From Neobacillus driksii (GTDB lineage Bacteria > Bacillota > Bacilli > Bacillales > Cytobacillaceae): DNA of 64,000 bases. The notes under the pieces are model-generated. The model was not told where the DNA came from and did not search any database. It saw nothing but the letters and a program-made list of their open reading frames with translations. Each line of letters starts with the position of its first letter. Within the stretch, counting starts at the first letter, position 1. Made by a program: the position numbers and the translations under genes. This document shows, in pieces, positions 34,278-42,362 of this stretch. The stretch covers positions 372,001 through 436,000 of the forward strand of contig NZ_JACCBX010000005.1 of NCBI RefSeq assembly GCF_013409995.1, read 5' to 3'.

Positions 34278-34943
34278 TCATGAAACATACTTACTTCCTT
34301 CTCTTACACTTAAAGGAGCAAGCTTGTTTCCTTCAATAAATGCCTTAACCGATATAGGGTTTGTTTTCGAGTATTCTCTTAACGCCCAGCCAATCGCTTT
34401 TTGAATGAAGAATTCTTTACTATCCGCATTCTTTACAATGTAATCATAAAGAAGTGATTCATTGGTTTGCTGTTTATATTTTAATTGTAAAAGAATAGCA
34501 CTTCTCCGCAGCCAAAAGTTATCATTGACTGACCAACCATCAATTGTCTCTTCGATTACTTCAGGATACTTCCTAGCAAGCTCTCCAACTAGAGGGGCAA
34601 TGGAATCAACACTATCCCACCAGGATTTTGTCGTAATTAACTTTTCGAGAAAGGGAATTACTTCCTTAGGCAGTTTTTTAATGAATTTCCCTATATATGT
34701 AATAGCTGTATAGTGATACTCTCTTTCATCCTTTTCCCAAAGACCTGTCACGAAATCCTTGTCAAATGGCTCTTTCAAAATCCCTGTCTCTTTGAAGAAT
34801 TGCTTCTCAAGCTCTTTACGGAGCGGCGACTTAATTCCTAAAAAAGGGAAGTGATCCTTCATATACTTTTTCATCGGACCCGCATTTTCTTCATTCCTGT
34901 TTTCCTCAAATAATGCCGCTAGTATCTCTATTTCATTACTCAA
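34278..34943 (-). CDS. alkD: DNA alkylation repair glycosylase AlkD
   Basis: About 221 residues built of HEAT-like helical repeats. The AlkD active-site segment KSWWDSVDSIAPL carries the conserved Trp and Asp, and IQKAIGWALREYSKTNP carries the second key Trp. It excises positively charged 3- and 7-alkyl purines from DNA. The TTG at 34943 is preferred because AAAGGGG is eight bases upstream; a GTG at 34952 is too near that site. Confidence 0.92.
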   Translation of the reverse strand: MSNEIEILAALFEENRNEENAGPMKKYMKDHFPFLGIKSPLRKELEKQFFKETGILKEPFDKDFVTGLWEKDEREYHYTAITYIGKFIKKLPKEVIPFLEKLITTKSWWDSVDSIAPLVGELARKYPEVIEETIDGWSVNDNFWLRRSAILLQLKYKQQTNESLLYDYIVKNADSKEFFIQKAIGWALREYSKTNPISVKAFIEGNKLAPLSVREGSKYVS

Positions 34944-35084
34944 CCTGAACACCCCTTTATAAAATTGGGATATTATTACATATTTACGTTATTAACTGTC
35001 ATAAATTAGACTATTTTTCTTCATATCATCTATATAACTTCTCTATATTCTTTAGCTATCATGATACATTGGAGGAAAAAAACA

Positions 35085-36536
35085 ATGGTTAAGCGAAAAA
35101 TAGTAGCATCTCTAGGGATTATAACAGCCGTTCTCTCTGCTCTCTTAATTAGCGGTTGTGCCCAAAAAGAGGCAGCTGCAACAAAGGAAAAGACAGTAAC
35201 ACCTAAAACCGAAGAACTGAGCATGGATGAAAAACTCGCCGGAGGGAAACTAGGCAGTGAAAGTCTAGCATATGTTGGCGGCGGCTCTAGCAATAAAATT
35301 TGGGTAATTGATGCAAAATACCATAAAATGCTGACTGCTATTGATATTGAAGGACCTAAGAATGAAAGAACGCAACAAATGTATCCTAACCTGCACGATA
35401 CCCATGCCGTTACATTTACAAAAGACTTTAAAACGATGTTTACTGTAGATTGGTTTGAATATGATGACACTTCAAACGCGATTGCACTTGATCCTGTTAC
35501 ATTTAAAGAATTATGGAGAGTTCCAGTGGGTAAGGGCGGCCATCACTCTGCACTGTCTCCTGATGATAAATACCTTTATGTAGCAAACCAGTACGGCGGT
35601 ACTGTGTCAGTCGTAGATGTCCATTCGCATACGAAAATAGCAGACATATCTACTGGAGAAGGTACAGACTATATTTCTCCATCCATGTACTGGGATGGAA
35701 ACGCCATTGACTCTCCTTATCTATTTATCAGTATTGACAAAGAAGATAAGGTAGCAGTACTAGATTGGAAAAACAACAAAATTGTTAAGGAAATTCCAGT
35801 TGGCGGCAGCCTGCACGGAGTCAACCTTACACCAGACGGTAAATCAGTTTGGGTAGCAGTTGGCGGTAAAAAGGAAGTTGTCGTTATTGACGCTGCCACT
35901 CTCGAAATCACAAAACAAATTTCATTTGAAGGCGGTCCTATTCACATATCCCTCAGCCCAGATAGTAAATTTGCTTACGTAACCACTGGAGGCAACAAGA
36001 TTTACAAGCTCGATACGAAAACCTATGAAAAACTGTGGGAATCAACTGGAACAACGATCCCTGCTCACACTGGGATAAGCCCAGACGGCAAGGAACTCTG
36101 GACATTAAATCATGGAATGGATAAACGTTATCCGTATAAACTTGGCGGCGAGGCAGTTTCTGGCGTTCAAATTTGGGATACTGAAACAGGAGAATTAATT
36201 ACCGAAATTCCTGCAGAAGGTGTACCACATGAAATTCAATTTGTTCCTTATTCAGCGCTAGTTGATGAAGTACCTTTAAGCAGTGAAGAAGTCCACTCAC
36301 AAGGAACCCATTCTGTAGCTGAGGCAGGAGAATTTGTCTATAAAAAAAGCTGTGCTTCCTGTCATGGTGATCAGCTAGAAGGCAAAGCTGGTCCTACTTT
36401 AAAAACAATCGGCAGTCAGCTATCTAAAAAAGGAATCCTAACACGTATTCAAGATGGTAAAGGCATGATGCCTGGTAAGTTAGTTGACGAGACAGATGCA
36501 AAAATTCTAGCTACTTGGTTATCCGAAAAAAAATAA
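35085..36536 (+). CDS. Lipoprotein with YVTN/cytochrome-d1-like beta-propeller and C-terminal cytochrome c
   Basis: 483 residues. The signal peptide ends at lipobox LLISGCA. About residues 50-390 are a seven- or eight-bladed YVTN-type propeller (KYLYVANQYGGTVSVVDVHS, SVWVAVGGKKEVVVIDAATL, FAYVTTGGNKIYKLDTKTYE), similar to the d1-heme domain of NirS/NirN/NirF. About residues 400-483 are a class I cytochrome c with CASCHGDQLEGKAGPTL and a distal Met in GKGMMPGKLV. Domain order is opposite to that of NirS. A role as an exported electron carrier or redox enzyme in denitrification is plausible from context, not shown. The ATG at 35085 follows GGAGG. It is monocistronic. Confidence 0.82.
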   Translation: MVKRKIVASLGIITAVLSALLISGCAQKEAAATKEKTVTPKTEELSMDEKLAGGKLGSESLAYVGGGSSNKIWVIDAKYHKMLTAIDIEGPKNERTQQMYPNLHDTHAVTFTKDFKTMFTVDWFEYDDTSNAIALDPVTFKELWRVPVGKGGHHSALSPDDKYLYVANQYGGTVSVVDVHSHTKIADISTGEGTDYISPSMYWDGNAIDSPYLFISIDKEDKVAVLDWKNNKIVKEIPVGGSLHGVNLTPDGKSVWVAVGGKKEVVVIDAATLEITKQISFEGGPIHISLSPDSKFAYVTTGGNKIYKLDTKTYEKLWESTGTTIPAHTGISPDGKELWTLNHGMDKRYPYKLGGEAVSGVQIWDTETGELITEIPAEGVPHEIQFVPYSALVDEVPLSSEEVHSQGTHSVAEAGEFVYKKSCASCHGDQLEGKAGPTLKTIGSQLSKKGILTRIQDGKGMMPGKLVDETDAKILATWLSEKK

Positions 36537-36543
36537 ACCATCA

Positions 36544-36575
36544 AAAAGCATTCTCCTTAAAAAGAGGGTGCTTTT
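36544..36575 (+). terminator. Terminator after the propeller-cytochrome gene
   Basis: AAAAGCATTCTC pairs with GAGGGTGCTTTT around a short A/T loop, and T bases follow. Confidence 0.75.
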
Positions 36576-36612
36576 ACAGTATTCGGTACTTCTTTTCTAA
36601 CTCCTCTTTAGG

Positions 36613-36642
36613 TGCATAAACAATTGGGCAAATGCCAAACTA
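36613..36642 (+). promoter_or_regulatory. Sigma-G/F-type forespore promoter of the gamma-SASP gene
   Basis: TGCATA (36613-36618), a 17-base spacer, then CAAACTA (36636-36642). The sigma-G consensus is TGMATA and CATACTA, so the -35 is exact and the -10 has one mismatch. It lies 33 bases before the start codon. Confidence 0.65.
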
Positions 36643-36674
36643 TAGTGTACCAATTGAAGGAAGGAGAAGATATC

Positions 36675-36830
36675 ATGACAAAAAAAGTTAATAAGGGCAG
36701 TAAAAATCAAAATTCGCCTCAAGCTGGACATGCTGAAGCTGAATTCGCGAGTGAGTTTGTCAGCGGAGATAACAGCAAGGGAAATAAGCGAAACAAAAGT
36801 CAGCAAAGCAAAACCAATCCTCATGAATAA
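36675..36830 (+). CDS. Short gamma-type small acid-soluble spore protein
   Basis: 51 residues from the ATG at 36675 after GAAGGAAGGAG. It is rich in Lys, Asn, Gln, Ser and Gly and carries AEAEFASEFVSG, which contains the EFASE sequence cut by the germination protease GPR in gamma-SASP (SspE). SspE of B. subtilis has two such sites and about 84 residues; this protein has one. It would be an amino acid store in the spore core. A sigma-G-type promoter lies just upstream and a strong terminator follows, so it is a single-gene unit. Confidence 0.8.
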   Translation: MTKKVNKGSKNQNSPQAGHAEAEFASEFVSGDNSKGNKRNKSQQSKTNPHE

Positions 36831-36870
36831 AAGAGAGTCGGCTAACCATGTAGGGAAGCCGACTCTCTTT
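36831..36870. terminator. Strong terminator after the gamma-SASP gene
   Basis: AAGAGAGTCGGCT (36831-36843) and AGCCGACTCTCTT (36857-36869) form a perfect 13-bp stem; TT follows. It can serve both convergent genes. Confidence 0.88.
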
Positions 36871-36874
36871 GGGT

Positions 36875-37078
36875 CTATTGAGGGGTAGAAATGGCTGCAG
36901 GAGAGGTACGTATGTCTTTATTACTATCATTATTGAATTGATTCTGTAACTCTATATTGGCTCTTTCAGTTTCTGATTTTGATTGTATAGGCTCCTGCAC
37001 CTCCCCATCTTCCAACTCTTTATTGATTTCAAGATTGGCTTCTACAATGTTTTTTACTGAATTCGGGTCATTTTTCAC
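36875..37078 (-). CDS. Small hypothetical protein, acidic and Asn/Gln-rich
   Basis: 67 residues from a GTG at 37078, with GAAGGAG nine bases upstream. It is hydrophilic with no cysteine and no membrane segment (VEANLEINKELEDGEVQEPI, then NIELQNQFNNDSNKD). I do not recognise the family. Its position beside a forespore gene and its composition could fit a spore protein, but no GPR site is present. It shares the terminator at 36831-36870. Confidence 0.55.
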   Translation of the reverse strand: MKNDPNSVKNIVEANLEINKELEDGEVQEPIQSKSETERANIELQNQFNNDSNKDIRTSPAAISTPQ

Positions 37079-37207
37079 GATAAATAGCTCCTTCGACAGA
37101 AAAATTATTGGACATTACAGTTATCCTCCCCAACCCAGCACATAAGTATCACGTAAAAAACTGCCCCTATTCAGACAGTTCTTATACATGCTTTTTTCTC
37201 TTTTTGA

Positions 37208-38320
37208 TTACTGAGGACTTACAATTGTGTCGTTTTCTAATTGTCTAATTTCCTCTGAAATCCTTGCCTGTATATGTTCGACAACAGCAAAATCCATTGC
37301 TGGAACATAAATCGCTTCGAGTTGATCGTGAAGTTCTTTCGCTCTTGCTAAATAAGAGATAGCTTCCTGCATTTTATTCTTATAGCTTTCGGCGATTGGT
37401 TTAATTTTATCTTCGTAAATTTCATCCGTTCCAGGAGTAATCAACAGCTCATACATATCAATGATTTCATCGCCGGCACGGCTCGGGAAATACTCGTGTG
37501 GAGCTGTACTGTCAAAAATAGCTATACCAAGCTCTCTATAGATCACCATATCCAAACTGTTAGGGTCAAATCCACAGTGATAAACCTCTGTATCAATGCC
37601 TCTTGCTTCTGCCGCTGCCGCGAGCTTTTTCAGCATCGTTGATTTCCCGGAACCGGGACGACCTTTAATAAAATAACGTTTTTCAATATCCTCCGTTAAA
37701 TTCGGAACAAAATCAACCGCTCCTTTAGGTGTTGCAGCCCCTAAGAACCGATGGCGGATATCTGCCTGTTTATTTATCTTCAGCTTTCCAAAAAAAGACT
37801 GGATTAACTTGTTGGTCAGCTGATCTGCTTTTTCAAAATCCATGTTTTCAATATAAATTTTCTCCCAATCATCATGGATATCTAAAGCCTGTTTAAAGGT
37901 TGAATAAGCTAAATTAAAGGACGCACTGATTTGTTTAGTTAAACGTTGAATATTCGTTTTCTCACCAGCGAGCGCTTTTGCGTCCCATGCTTCCCCTAGA
38001 TTAATATACTGTTCCACAGCACCTGGAGCTTTGGGTTCAATTACATGCGGAGCGGTTCCATCCACGATTCCCACCTTTAAGGCACGTATGATTACTCCAT
38101 CAATAGAACTATTATCTGACGAGCAATGCAAGAACTCAATATCATACCCTTTTTCGAGCCACTCATTACCGATGTTTTTCATTAAAGAGGATTTCCCTGT
38201 TCCAGGTCCACCTTTAAGAATGTAGAGCCGTTCTAGCCCTTGGAGGTTTGAATCATAAAGGTTATGAAATCCCCTAGCTGTATTGCCGCCTGCATAATAA
38301 TTTTTTATCTTTCCTGCCAC
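37208..38320 (-). CDS. Tandem P-loop ATPase-like protein (PRK06851-type)
   Basis: About 370 residues made of two similar halves. Each has a Walker A, GGPGTGKSS near residue 40 and GRPGSGKST near residue 230. Each is followed at equal distance by a matching block: HCSSDNSSIDGVIIRALKVG before DGTAPH, and HCGFDPNSLDMVIYRELGIA before DSTAPH. This is a gene-internal duplication. It resembles an uncharacterised Firmicutes ATPase family; no reaction is known to me. The GTG at 38320 is preferred (AAGGGAG nine bases upstream), giving the usual AGKIKNYYAGGNTARGF start. It is flanked by dispersed-repeat variant copy 4. Confidence 0.78.
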   Translation of the reverse strand: MAGKIKNYYAGGNTARGFHNLYDSNLQGLERLYILKGGPGTGKSSLMKNIGNEWLEKGYDIEFLHCSSDNSSIDGVIIRALKVGIVDGTAPHVIEPKAPGAVEQYINLGEAWDAKALAGEKTNIQRLTKQISASFNLAYSTFKQALDIHDDWEKIYIENMDFEKADQLTNKLIQSFFGKLKINKQADIRHRFLGAATPKGAVDFVPNLTEDIEKRYFIKGRPGSGKSTMLKKLAAAAEARGIDTEVYHCGFDPNSLDMVIYRELGIAIFDSTAPHEYFPSRAGDEIIDMYELLITPGTDEIYEDKIKPIAESYKNKMQEAISYLARAKELHDQLEAIYVPAMDFAVVEHIQARISEEIRQLENDTIVSPQ

Positions 38321-38359
38321 TTCTGAACACTCCCTTTTACGTGACATAGCAAAGTTTCA

Positions 38360-38457
38360 TATGTCTAGCTGTAACGCCTAGGAAAAATTGAACTTCATTT
38401 TTCCCTAGGAAAAAAGCAGTTCACTTTTTCCCTGATCAAGGCGCTTCCGCTTTTCAT
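38360..38457. repeat. Variant of the dispersed repeat with a different core (copy 4)
   Basis: The ends match copies 1-3 (GTCTAGCTGTAACGCCTAGG at one side, CAAGGCGCTTCCGCTTTTC at the other), but the middle is replaced by two complementary blocks, CCTAGGAAAAATTGAACTTC and GTTCACTTTTTCCC, instead of the CATAAGCC/GGCTTATG pair. Confidence 0.7.
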
Positions 38458-38504
38458 TTCAACATATCTTATGCAATATCCGTTTATAGGTGAATGCCTA
38501 TTAA

Positions 38505-38981
38505 TTATTTTCTGACATCAACTGTTTCAGCCTTAGTCAGATTTATTAACAATTTTGGATCGATTACGATTTGGACGCCTATTTTCCCCGCACTGACCAC
38601 CATATAGTCAAGCTCTAAACAACTTTCATCGATAAATGTCTTATATTCCTTTTTCATCCCAATGGGCGAGCAGCCGCCGCGAATATATCCGGTCCATTTC
38701 AAAATATCCTTAACAGGAATCATTTCCACATTTTTTTCTCCTGCTGCCTTTCCTGCCTTTTTTAAATCTAATTCAGCTTCTACTGGTATCACATATACAT
38801 AAATATTTTTACTTGCCCCTTGGGCGACCAATGTCTTATATACTTCACGCGGATCCCTGCCTATCTTCGCCGCAACAGAAACACCATCAATTTTTCCATC
38901 CTGATTATCATATGTAAGCACTTCATAGGCGATCTTCTTTGCATCTAGAATCCGAATAGCGTTTGTTTTCACCTTAGCCAA
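38505..38981 (-). CDS. Cys-tRNA(Pro)/Cys-tRNA(Cys) deacylase, YbaK/EbsC family
   Basis: A 158-residue single-domain protein. Family segments are the N-terminal TNAIRILDAKKIAYEVLTYD, the conserved Lys in REVYKTLVAQG and YIRGGCSPIGMKKEYKTFID, the GGCSPIG loop being diagnostic. It hydrolyses Cys wrongly attached to tRNA(Pro), a translation quality-control task. It is a single gene behind a terminator. Confidence 0.92.
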   Translation of the reverse strand: MAKVKTNAIRILDAKKIAYEVLTYDNQDGKIDGVSVAAKIGRDPREVYKTLVAQGASKNIYVYVIPVEAELDLKKAGKAAGEKNVEMIPVKDILKWTGYIRGGCSPIGMKKEYKTFIDESCLELDYMVVSAGKIGVQIVIDPKLLINLTKAETVDVRK

Positions 38982-39039
38982 TTTTTCTCATCCTTTATTT
39001 TTACAATCATTATAACAATTATCACGTACAAAAATAAAA

Positions 39040-39067
39040 AAAGTAATGAATCCCTCGATTCATTACC
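39040..39067 (-). terminator. Terminator after the Pro/Gly/Gln-rich protein gene
   Basis: GTAATGAATC and GATTCATTAC form a 10-bp stem around CCTC. On the minus strand a T7 run follows. Confidence 0.88.
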
Positions 39068-39079
39068 TAGTTTAATAAT

Positions 39080-39523
39080 CTATGAGCATCTAAATGATCG
39101 AATTCTTCTTAAATCAGTTCCATAATATACCCAGCGGTATCCTCTCCAACGATATCCGGCAATTGAATCTCTTCCAACATATGTTGGATAATACCAGAAA
39201 CTGCTCCCATTGCTGAGCCAAACATAGGTATAGCGGTAAAGACAGCCTCTGATTGCTCCAGGGTCTACAGCGTATAAAGAGGGTGATTCTTGTGGCGTGT
39301 AAGATGGTGGTGGTGAGGATGGTGCCCCGCCTTGCTGTTGTCCTCCTCCGAATGGTGGAAAACCTTGTTGCCCTCCTCCAAACGGTGGAAAACCTTGCTG
39401 TCCGCCACCAAATGGCGGGGGCTGGAATCCTGGCTGTTGCCCTCCCCCAAAACGAGCTGTCTGTTGGTTTGGTTCTGATACAGGATACATTCCGTACTGA
39501 TTGGGATAACCATAATAATTCAA
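39080..39523 (-). CDS. Pro/Gly/Gln-rich N-terminal protein with an aromatic C-terminal domain, possible spore-surface protein
   Basis: 147 residues. About residues 25-72 hold near-perfect repeats of PPFGGGQQGF (four FGGGQ units), then PSSPPPSYTP. About residues 85-147 are a conserved-looking domain rich in Tyr, Trp and Arg (GCLYRYTYVWLSNGSSFWYY, then GYRWRGYRWVYYG) with Cys near both ends. There is no signal peptide. The layout, a Gln/Gly-rich tail before a compact domain, resembles spore coat proteins such as GerQ, but I cannot name the family. GGGAGGA precedes the ATG. Confidence 0.65.
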   Translation of the reverse strand: MNYYGYPNQYGMYPVSEPNQQTARFGGGQQPGFQPPPFGGGQQGFPPFGGGQQGFPPFGGGQQQGGAPSSPPPSYTPQESPSLYAVDPGAIRGCLYRYTYVWLSNGSSFWYYPTYVGRDSIAGYRWRGYRWVYYGTDLRRIRSFRCS

Positions 39524-39805
39524 GACATATTCCTCCCTTTATGTGTTTTCCCAATAAAGTATGCTCAAATTGTCTATTTGGGTTTAATTTTTTTCCACGG
39601 AATCTCCAAATTGTTGTCACCCGTTTGTCACTCTATTAATCCATCGTTATAGTAAAATAAAGGTAGTTAGAAAATAATTACAGTAGTGGATTCTGGCAAT
39701 AATTTTTATCTGGTTTATCATTTTGCCACGTTTAGATCAAAGATAATATGTGAAATCATTCACAATAAAAATATAAACTTTATAAATATGAAAAGGGTGG
39801 CTTAT

Positions 39806-41614
39806 ATGAAGTACGATTTAGTCCTTTTACACGCACCAAGTGTTTATGACTTTCGAAAAAATTCCCTGCTTGCAGGTCCAATCAGCGATGTAGTGCCGTC
39901 ATCACCAGTGTTTGAAATGTATCCAATTGGATTAACCAGTATTGCTGACTATTTAGAACGGTTCGGTCTTCGCGTAAAAATTATCAACATCGCGAATCGC
40001 ATGCTGATGAGTGAAAAATTTGATGTTGAGAAAAAACTAAAAAAAATCAATACACGTGCCTTCGGAATAGACCTTCATTGGCTACCGCATGCACATGGCA
40101 GTATTGAATTAGCTAAAATTGTTAAAAAGCTCCATCCAGATAAACCGATGATTTTTGGGGGCTTATCAGCCACCTATTATCATAAAGAGTTAATTAAATA
40201 TCCTTTTATTGATTTCGTTATGCGTGGTGACTCAACAGAAAAGCTTATGCTTCTGCTGATGAATAAATTGGAGCTTGGAAATATGCACTATGCTGACATT
40301 CCAAATCTAACTTGGAAAAAAGGCAGTGAGATTGGTTATAACCCCATCACTTATGTACCAAAGGATTTGGATGATATCGATGTGCCAGGCTATCGTTACA
40401 CTGTCCGATCTGTCTTTAAATATCGTAACTTCCTTGACCAACTGCCATACAACGGCTGGCTGCAATATCCTAATACCGCACTACTGACTGCAAGAGGCTG
40501 TTCGCAAAACTGTCTTATCTGCGGTGGTTCGAAGGACGCCTACGATCAAAACTGTGGAAGAAGTTCTCTAGCCTTAAGGTCGCCAGAAAAGCTTGCCTGC
40601 GATATTCAATTTATTTCACGCTTCAGCCGCGCGCCTATCTTTATCCTGCATGACCTGCGTCAAGGCGGACGTGAATATGTAAAAGAATTCTTTAGCCGTC
40701 TTAAACAACTTAATCTTAAAAATGAAATCGTGTTCGAATTATTCCAATACGCAGGTGAAGAATTCTTTCAAATGATGAATGAAAGCTGTCCAAAATACAG
40801 TATTGAAATTACGCTAGAAACGCATGATGAAAAAATCAGAAGGTATAATGGTAAGTTTAATTGTACCAATCCTAAGGTAATTGAAACACTTAATTTCGCC
40901 TTAAAGCATGGTGCCAAGAAAATCGACTTATTCTTCATGACAGGGATTCCGAGCCAGACCTACCAAAGTGCGCTTGAAAACATTGATTTCTGTGAAGAAA
41001 TTCATCTTGCATGCAATCAAGATCCTAGACTTTTCTACTTTGTCGCACCGCTTGCACCGTTCCTTGATCCTGCAAGCCCAGCTTTTGAAAATCCAGAACT
41101 TCACGGCTTTAAAAAATTCTGTCATACTCTTGAGGACCACCGCAAGGCGATTACCCAGCCGTCTTGGAAGCATATGCTAAGCTATGAAACAACACAAATG
41201 ACACGTGATGATATCGTAAACTCAACCTATGATTCTGCACAAAAACTGAACGATTTTAAATTAAAGTATGGTCTAATCGATAAAGCCAGCTACGAAGAAA
41301 TTAAAGGCAAGATTGAAAAGTCACAAGCTTATATTGAAAAAATAGATTATGTTCTTTCTCTGCCTGAGGCAGAACAGCAAGTAGAATTAGCAAAAATCCA
41401 AAAGGAAATCGAAGAATTAAATAAATATAGTATTTGTGGTAAGAACGAGTTAAAGTGGGAGGTACAAAAAAATTACGCAAACTTTTTCTCTCTTGCATTA
41501 GTTGGTTTAGAGCAGCTATATGAAGAGTATGTGATTAAAGTCAAACATGCCCTCCAGCCAAAGCTTCGCCATCAATTTAAGCTAGAAACACAACAACAAA
41601 AAGTAAAAATGTAA
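39806..41614 (+). CDS. B12-binding domain radical SAM protein
   Basis: 602 residues from the ATG at 39806 (AAAGGGTGG five bases upstream; the 40 codons before it are not family-like). About residues 1-170 form a cobalamin-binding Rossmann-like domain (VFEMYPIGLTSIADYLERFG). The radical SAM cluster is ARGCSQNCLICGG (Cx3Cx2C) near residue 230. A C-terminal helical region of about 150 residues follows. It matches the TIGR04190-like group of B12/radical SAM proteins of unknown substrate. It is a single gene with a terminator, and no obvious substrate peptide is adjacent. Confidence 0.85.
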   Translation: MKYDLVLLHAPSVYDFRKNSLLAGPISDVVPSSPVFEMYPIGLTSIADYLERFGLRVKIINIANRMLMSEKFDVEKKLKKINTRAFGIDLHWLPHAHGSIELAKIVKKLHPDKPMIFGGLSATYYHKELIKYPFIDFVMRGDSTEKLMLLLMNKLELGNMHYADIPNLTWKKGSEIGYNPITYVPKDLDDIDVPGYRYTVRSVFKYRNFLDQLPYNGWLQYPNTALLTARGCSQNCLICGGSKDAYDQNCGRSSLALRSPEKLACDIQFISRFSRAPIFILHDLRQGGREYVKEFFSRLKQLNLKNEIVFELFQYAGEEFFQMMNESCPKYSIEITLETHDEKIRRYNGKFNCTNPKVIETLNFALKHGAKKIDLFFMTGIPSQTYQSALENIDFCEEIHLACNQDPRLFYFVAPLAPFLDPASPAFENPELHGFKKFCHTLEDHRKAITQPSWKHMLSYETTQMTRDDIVNSTYDSAQKLNDFKLKYGLIDKASYEEIKGKIEKSQAYIEKIDYVLSLPEAEQQVELAKIQKEIEELNKYSICGKNELKWEVQKNYANFFSLALVGLEQLYEEYVIKVKHALQPKLRHQFKLETQQQKVKM

Positions 41615-41626
41615 TAGTCCAAGAAA

Positions 41627-41656
41627 AAAGACATGTGAAAAAGTCACATGTCTTTT
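41627..41656. terminator. Bidirectional terminator between the radical SAM gene and livF
   Basis: AAAGACATGTGA and TCACATGTCTTT form a 12-bp stem with A and T runs at the two ends. It lies between convergent genes. Confidence 0.9.
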
Positions 41657-42362
41657 AATGTCCACCAAGGTAGGCCATTCTTATCTGGTCGCTCTGATTT
41701 AATTCATCGGAAGAGCCTGAAAGAACGATTTTTCCTGTCTCTATAACATAGGCGCGGTCTGCAATCGATAATGCCATGTTCGCATTCTGCTCTACCAATA
41801 GGATGGTAGTACCAGACTTATTAATCTCTTCAATGATTCGAAAAATGGTTTTTACTAAAAGGGGAGCCAGACCCATAGAAGGCTCGTCTAATAGCAAAAG
41901 CTTCGGACGTGCCATCAACGCTCTGCCCATTGCAAGCATTTGCTGCTCACCGCCTGATAGTGTACCAGACAGCTGCTTACGCCGCTCCAGCAGACGCGGG
42001 AACAGGTTATAGACCTTATCAAAGTCCTCTTTAATGCCTTGCTTATCTTTTCGTAAATATGCCCCTAATTCGAGGTTTTCCTCTACTGACATATTAGCAA
42101 ATACACGGCGCCCTTCAGGAACATGTGAAAGCCCCTGTTTCACAATCGCCTGTGCTACCTTGCCGGAAATCGGTTGACCCTCAAACAAAATGTTTCCGTT
42201 CTTTGGCTTTAGTAATCCAGAAATCGTTTTTAAGAGCGTACTTTTCCCTGCTCCATTCGCTCCAATCAAGGTCACGATTTCCCCTTCGTTAATATCGAGA
42301 GAAACGCCCTTTAAGGCATGGATATTGCCATAATATACATTGATATCTTCAATTTTCAGCAT
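41655..42362 (-). CDS. livF: Branched-chain amino acid ABC transporter ATP-binding protein LivF
   Basis: A 235-residue ATPase: Walker A GANGAGKST, signature LSGGEQQML, Walker B LLLLDEPSMGLAP. The Q-loop region VPEGRRVFANMSVEENLELG is the LivF signature. It is the last gene of livJHMGF; its ATG overlaps the livG stop (TAATG). Confidence 0.94.
   Translation of the reverse strand: MLKIEDINVYYGNIHALKGVSLDINEGEIVTLIGANGAGKSTLLKTISGLLKPKNGNILFEGQPISGKVAQAIVKQGLSHVPEGRRVFANMSVEENLELGAYLRKDKQGIKEDFDKVYNLFPRLLERRKQLSGTLSGGEQQMLAMGRALMARPKLLLLDEPSMGLAPLLVKTIFRIIEEINKSGTTILLVEQNANMALSIADRAYVIETGKIVLSGSSDELNQSDQIRMAYLGGH

Noticed and set aside
39114-39639. ORFs on both strands over the FGGGQQ gene.
   Set aside because: They are shadows produced by the repetitive G/P/Q coding sequence; the 39080-39523 frame has the ribosome site and the conserved C-terminal domain.
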